Shown here piece by piece: positions 5,312 to 8,117 of a stretch of DNA of 8,117 nt (position 1 is the first letter of the stretch; each line of letters opens with the position of its first letter). The notes below the pieces were generated by a model, which was not told where the DNA came from, ran no database searches, and worked only from the letters and a program-made list of their open reading frames with translations. Position numbers and translations under genes: made by a program. The stretch is from assembly GCA_036514635.1 (NCBI GenBank), contig DATBWU010000280.1, forward strand, positions 1 to 8,117. The letters run 5' to 3'. This stretch comes from DASSFZ01 sp036514635 (lineage in GTDB: Bacteria > Chloroflexota > Anaerolineae > Fen-1058).

Positions 5312-6073
5312 TTACTCCTTGTCTGAGATGGAAAGAGGTATCGTAGACAGGACGGGCTGAACTCGTCGCTGTAGTCGCCAGCCAATCAAGGCGATCAGCA
5401 GACCACTGACGAGGCTGAGGCCGGCGAGCATCAGCGCGGTATCGAACCAGAACTTCTCCGGGAAGAGGCGAATCAGCGTGTCGGATATGTTGAAGACCCA
5501 CGTGCCCGGCTGGAAAAAGACCTGATGGAAGGCCACGAACCAGAGCTGCCAGGCGACAACGGCCAGCACGCCGACTCCGGCGACGAGGCCGGCTGTGAGC
5601 AGCCCGCCCCGCTTCAAGCCGGCGGCCAGCGCCGGACGAGTGTCCCTGCGCCAGACCAGAGCGAAGGCGGCGAGCAGGACGACGTTCAACGCTATCATCC
5701 ATCCAAACCAGACCGCCTGATAAACGCGCTGCACATCCTGCATGTGCTTGAGCTCACGGTCGTTGTACAGCGGGGCACTGCCCAGCCGCTGACCGGCCAG
5801 CGCGTCGATGCTCAAGCCTTCGCGCACGTAGCGGAGGTTTGCCGAGGCGTAGGCCAGGCGCTGGGCAGTGTCGAAGCCGAAACGGTCTGGGGGAAAATCG
5901 GCTCTGCCGTATTCGAAAGCCAGGTATGCGTCGGTCGTGATCAGCCGAATCGCGCCGATCACCAACACGAACGGCAGCAGGATAACGATAACCGATCGAA
6001 GGAGCCGGACGAACGAAGCAGACAGGCGAACGTCATGGGGAAGCGCATCAGCGATTCGAGTGCCGGTGGACAT
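5312..6073 (-). CDS. DUF1461 (TIGR01906) family integral membrane protein
   Basis: A 253-residue membrane protein whose family has no established function that I know of. Seen: about four transmembrane helices (near 26-46, 122-141, 157-178, 211-233) with an extracytoplasmic region after the first. Family hallmarks are present: NDRELKHMQDVQRVY (104-118) before helix 2, and FHQVFFQPGTWVF with SDTLIRLFPEKFW (182-209) between helices 3 and 4. The length is typical. Start is ATG with AAGGTGA five bases upstream. It is the first gene of the operon, and its TAA stop overlaps the upstream alternative ATG of the cupredoxin gene (TAATG), so translation is probably coupled. Placement with a cupredoxin and a CcdA-like protein suggests an envelope copper or thiol role, which is inference. 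The assignment rests on recalled family motifs. Confidence 0.85.
   Translation of the reverse strand: MSTGTRIADALPHDVRLSASFVRLLRSVIVILLPFVLVIGAIRLITTDAYLAFEYGRADFPPDRFGFDTAQRLAYASANLRYVREGLSIDALAGQRLGSAPLYNDRELKHMQDVQRVYQAVWFGWMIALNVVLLAAFALVWRRDTRPALAAGLKRGGLLTAGLVAGVGVLAVVAWQLWFVAFHQVFFQPGTWVFNISDTLIRLFPEKFWFDTALMLAGLSLVSGLLIALIGWRLQRRVQPVLSTIPLSISDKE
5315..5320 (-). promoter_or_regulatory. Ribosome binding site deciding the cupredoxin start
   Basis: AAGGAG on the minus strand, just before the TAA stop of the DUF1461 gene. It is 2 bases from the ATG at 5312 and 8 bases from the ATG at 5306. The second spacing is the normal one, so translation should begin at MSRPQ rather than MYMSRPQ. Confidence 0.75.
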
Positions 6074-6078
6074 TCAGA

Positions 6079-6085
6079 TCACCTT
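6079..6085 (-). promoter_or_regulatory. Ribosome binding site of the four-gene operon
   Basis: AAGGTGA on the minus strand with a 5-base spacer to the ATG at 6073. It supports that start for the DUF1461 gene. Confidence 0.65.
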
Positions 6086-6173
6086 GAGAGACCGGGTGGC
6101 TGTGACTCTTTCCAGCCCAGTCTACTCCGACCGGCATCGGAATGTGAGCGTCATTCGGCGTGATTCTGAGCAG

Positions 6174-6190
6174 GCCAAATGGCGGGTGTC
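6174..6190. promoter_or_regulatory. Motif GACACCCGCCATTTGGC (minus strand), shared with 2861-2877
   Basis: Read on the minus strand this matches 2861-2877 at 15 of 17 positions. It lies about 101-117 nt upstream of the operon start at 6073, a distance close to that of the other copy from its own gene. Relative to the downstream gene the two copies point in opposite directions, which a dyad-symmetric operator would allow. Confidence 0.3.
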
Positions 6191-6333
6191 ATTTATCACG
6201 GCAAACAAGTGATATTCATTTACGAAATGGCTCGCGGTCGGTGTTTCGGTAGCTATGTGACTTGCGCGTTGCTCAATAAGGCCATCAGAGCCGCCCATGT
6301 CATCGATCGACTGTAGATGGGGTTGTAATAAAC
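6191..6333 (-). other. Non-coding spacer, likely promoter region of the operon
   Basis: No gene or strong repeat is seen here. The patch 6191-6227 is clearly richer in A and T than the coding DNA around it and is the likeliest promoter site for the DUF1461 operon. No pair of -35 and -10 boxes is convincing. A weak hairpin (TATCAC-N9-GTGATA) lies near 6193-6213. No intrinsic terminator follows the foldase gene, so read-through cannot be excluded. Confidence 0.35.
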
Positions 6334-8117
6334 TTACGGCGCAACCGGCGTCGCCCGGTCGGCCTCCACCATTTGCAGGATCACCTGGTCGTAGATTGTG
6401 GTGTTCGCCTCTCGCAGCAAGCCGGCGGCGAGTTCGGCGTCGCGTTGCTCGTGTTGCTGCGCCTCCAGTTCGACGCGGATGAAGTCCTTGACCTGCTCGA
6501 ATTCGAGCGGCTTCGGCTCGGTGCGCTCGAGCACTTTCACGATGTAGATGTTATTGCCCAGCGCAAAGGGCCGGCTCACGCTGCCAGCCGGCAGGTTGAG
6601 GAGGTAATCGTGCAGCGGGTGGGCGGGCAGGCCTTGCAGAATATCGTCGCCCATGCGCACCCACTCCCCCAGCGCAGCAGTTGGGTCTTGCTCCGACTCG
6701 TCATATTCGCGCGCCACCACATCGAAGTCAGCCGGCTGGCTGCCGATACCGGGCGCGAGTTTCTGATAGGCCTCGTCGGCGCGTTTCCATGCCCGATCGA
6801 TGTCGTCGGTCGTTTGGCCCAGGTAAATCTGGATCGTTTGGATGCGCGCTTCCGGCGGCGCGAGGAACAGTTCGCGATGCTGATCGTAATAGTCGCGCAC
6901 CTGCTGATCGCTGACCGTCACCGGTTGCTGATCCATCTCTTCCTGATGCATCATCTGCCGCAAGATGACGGCGCGAATCTCTTCCAGCAGCGGCGCGTTC
7001 TGCTGGTCGAGCAGGCGACCGTACGCGTCGTCGAGCACCAGCAGGCGGTCAATCAGAACATCGGCGATCTGGCGCATGCCGTCCAGCCCGGCATACTGCG
7101 CCTGCATCTCCGGCGGCAGGTTCTGGTATTCGTGGTAGAACTGGCCGAGCGTGTAACGCTCGCCGCGAATCGTGAACAGCGCCCGGTCGGCGTTCTGCTC
7201 GAACCAGGCGCGCTCGTTCTCGGCGCGCAGCGTCGCCACGATCTGCGCGCGCGCCTCATCGACCGACAGCGTGCGCGCCGGCTGCTGCTCGCGCAGGCGC
7301 AGAATGAGGTAGCCCGTCGCTGCACGAATGATCGGGCTGAGGTCGCCTGCGCCCGCGAGCGCGAAGGCTTGCTCGACCACTGCCGGATCGTCCTGGCCGA
7401 CCTCGATCGTGACGCCGGCCGCCGAATATGGCTCCTGCGAATACTCGGCAGCGACTTGGGCAAAGTTCTTACCGGTGTTCAGCGCAGCGAGCGCCGCCTC
7501 GGCTTTGGCGCGCGCCTGCCTGTCGGCCTCGTCACCGGAACCCGCGATCGGGACGACGATCCGATCGACGAGCGTGCGCTGCGGCACGGCGAACTGCAAG
7601 CGGTTGGCTTCGTAGTATTGCCGGATGTCCGCCTCGGTTGGCGCGGGCACGTCCAGCAGTTCGTAGTCGCGGATGATCGTCCCATCGTCTCGTAGTTTGG
7701 CGATGTAGTCCTCAAAGAACTGAGCCTGATTTTGATGCGCCAGCGTCTCACGAATTTGGTCGCGGACTTCGGACAGCGTCGCGTCGCCGAACGCGGCCCG
7801 GTTGGCTTCGTAGTAGGCCTGGATGTCGCTCTCGCGCACGGCGGACGTCATCTCGCCTGCGTGCAACGCGGTGATCCACTCATCGAGCGTGACCGACTCG
7901 GAGACGTGCCGCATGGCATCGCTCAACTTGGCGTCGCGGTCCAACTGTTGTTGGGCCGCCCAGCGGCGTGTGAACTCATCCAGGATCATGTGCTCGACGG
8001 TCACGTGGTAGGTTTCAAACGACAAGGCCGATGAGAACTCCGCCATTGGCTCGCCGCCGACGTGAACGACGGGGGGCGGACCGAGCAGAGCGAGGTGATC
8101 GCGCACCTGTTGAATCG
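6334..8117 (-). CDS. SurA/PrsA-like foldase with two parvulin-type domains (N-terminus beyond window)
   Basis: A large extracytoplasmic folding factor. Numbering here is from the GTG at 8106, but the frame stays open to the window edge. The first visible residues (PPPVVHVGGEPM) resemble the start of the mature SurA-type chaperone domain, so the signal or anchor lies upstream. Seen: helical chaperone-like region (about 20-170); parvulin domain 1 (about 175-273, with NFAQVAAEYSQEPYSAAG); second helical segment (about 310-415); parvulin domain 2 (about 418-528, with DFDVVAREYD and ALGEWVRMGD); and a C-terminal helical tail to 590. The repeated SDxQxxxYYExxR segments (93, 158 and 399) mark the linkers. 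The two active-site histidines of parvulins appear as R182/L267 and Q426/Y521, so prolyl isomerase activity may be lost. It ends 260 nt before the next operon and is probably a separate transcription unit. Confidence 0.9.
   Translation of the reverse strand, partial: IQQVRDHLALLGPPPVVHVGGEPMAEFSSALSFETYHVTVEHMILDEFTRRWAAQQQLDRDAKLSDAMRHVSESVTLDEWITALHAGEMTSAVRESDIQAYYEANRAAFGDATLSEVRDQIRETLAHQNQAQFFEDYIAKLRDDGTIIRDYELLDVPAPTEADIRQYYEANRLQFAVPQRTLVDRIVVPIAGSGDEADRQARAKAEAALAALNTGKNFAQVAAEYSQEPYSAAGVTIEVGQDDPAVVEQAFALAGAGDLSPIIRAATGYLILRLREQQPARTLSVDEARAQIVATLRAENERAWFEQNADRALFTIRGERYTLGQFYHEYQNLPPEMQAQYAGLDGMRQIADVLIDRLLVLDDAYGRLLDQQNAPLLEEIRAVILRQMMHQEEMDQQPVTVSDQQVRDYYDQHRELFLAPPEARIQTIQIYLGQTTDDIDRAWKRADEAYQKLAPGIGSQPADFDVVAREYDESEQDPTAALGEWVRMGDDILQGLPAHPLHDYLLNLPAGSVSRPFALGNNIYIVKVLERTEPKPLEFEQVKDFIRVELEAQQHEQRDAELAAGLLREANTTIYDQVILQMVEADRATPVAP

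Noticed and set aside
5307..5702. N-terminal extension of the cupredoxin frame up to 5702
   Set aside because: It would overlap the DUF1461 gene almost entirely, its translation is Arg/Ala/Gly-rich with no motif, and a strong AAGGAG sits at the internal ATG at 5306.
6193..6213. TATCAC-N9-GTGATA as an operator
   Set aside because: Only a 6-bp stem with no second copy in the window; too weak to call.
6373..7695. A 440-codon open frame on the + strand opposite the foldase gene
   Set aside because: It lies fully antisense to a frame with clear parvulin motifs. Its translation is rich in R, L, V and H with no recognisable domain, as expected of a shadow frame in GC-rich DNA.
8104..8106. GTG at 8106 as the true start of the foldase
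   Set aside because: The frame is open to the window edge, no ribosome site can be judged, and no signal peptide follows, which an exported foldase should have. The gene is treated as partial.

Overview
The window is a GC-rich bacterial chromosomal segment. Every gene I can support lies on the minus strand, so the biological order runs from high to low coordinates. The best guess for the source is a Chloroflexota bacterium (Anaerolineae or a relative). The reasons are the mix of a DUF1461 (TIGR01906) membrane protein, a CcdA-like protein and a LysM-M23 peptidase, plus several kinds of short-unit palindromic repeats between genes. This is an inference from gene content, not from a phylogenetic marker. 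No rRNA, tRNA, CRISPR array, transposase or phage gene was found.

Layout in transcription order. (1) 8117-6334: a large SurA/PrsA-like secreted foldase with two parvulin-type domains; its N-terminus lies outside the window. (2) 6333-6074: non-coding, the likely promoter region of the next operon. (3) 6073-2961: a tight four-gene operon of a DUF1461 membrane protein, a membrane-anchored cupredoxin with a CuA-like loop, a CcdA/DsbD-type thiol-electron carrier, and a LysM-M23 envelope protein. Gaps are 3 to 6 nt where the start codons are clear. (4) 2960-2772: non-coding, with a 72-bp palindrome, an inverted repeat and a motif shared with the first operon's upstream region. (5) 2771-2059: a two-gene unit of a small Cys/His-rich protein of unknown function and a CsoR/RcnR-family repressor, 2 nt apart. 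(6) 2058-1845: non-coding and almost filled with palindromic repeats. (7) 1844-1: copA, a Cu(I) exporting P-type ATPase with two heavy-metal-associated domains, cut by the window edge.

The common thread is copper and cysteine chemistry at the cell envelope. CopA would export Cu(I). The CsoR-family protein and its Cys-rich partner look like a sensor pair. The upstream operon combines a copper-type protein (cupredoxin), a membrane reductant carrier (CcdA), a membrane protein of unknown role and a wall-binding protein. CcdA normally serves an extracytoplasmic thioredoxin-like protein, and none is encoded here. The cupredoxin carries a CxxCC cluster in its metal loop and could be the substrate. 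That link is inference.

Several proteins depart from their family patterns. The CsoR-like protein keeps only one of three copper ligands. The cupredoxin lacks the second CuA histidine. The M23 domain has HLD in place of HxH. The foldase's parvulin domains lack both active-site histidines. A heptad-repeat palindrome sits inside the copA reading frame and adds an acidic insert to the nucleotide-binding domain.
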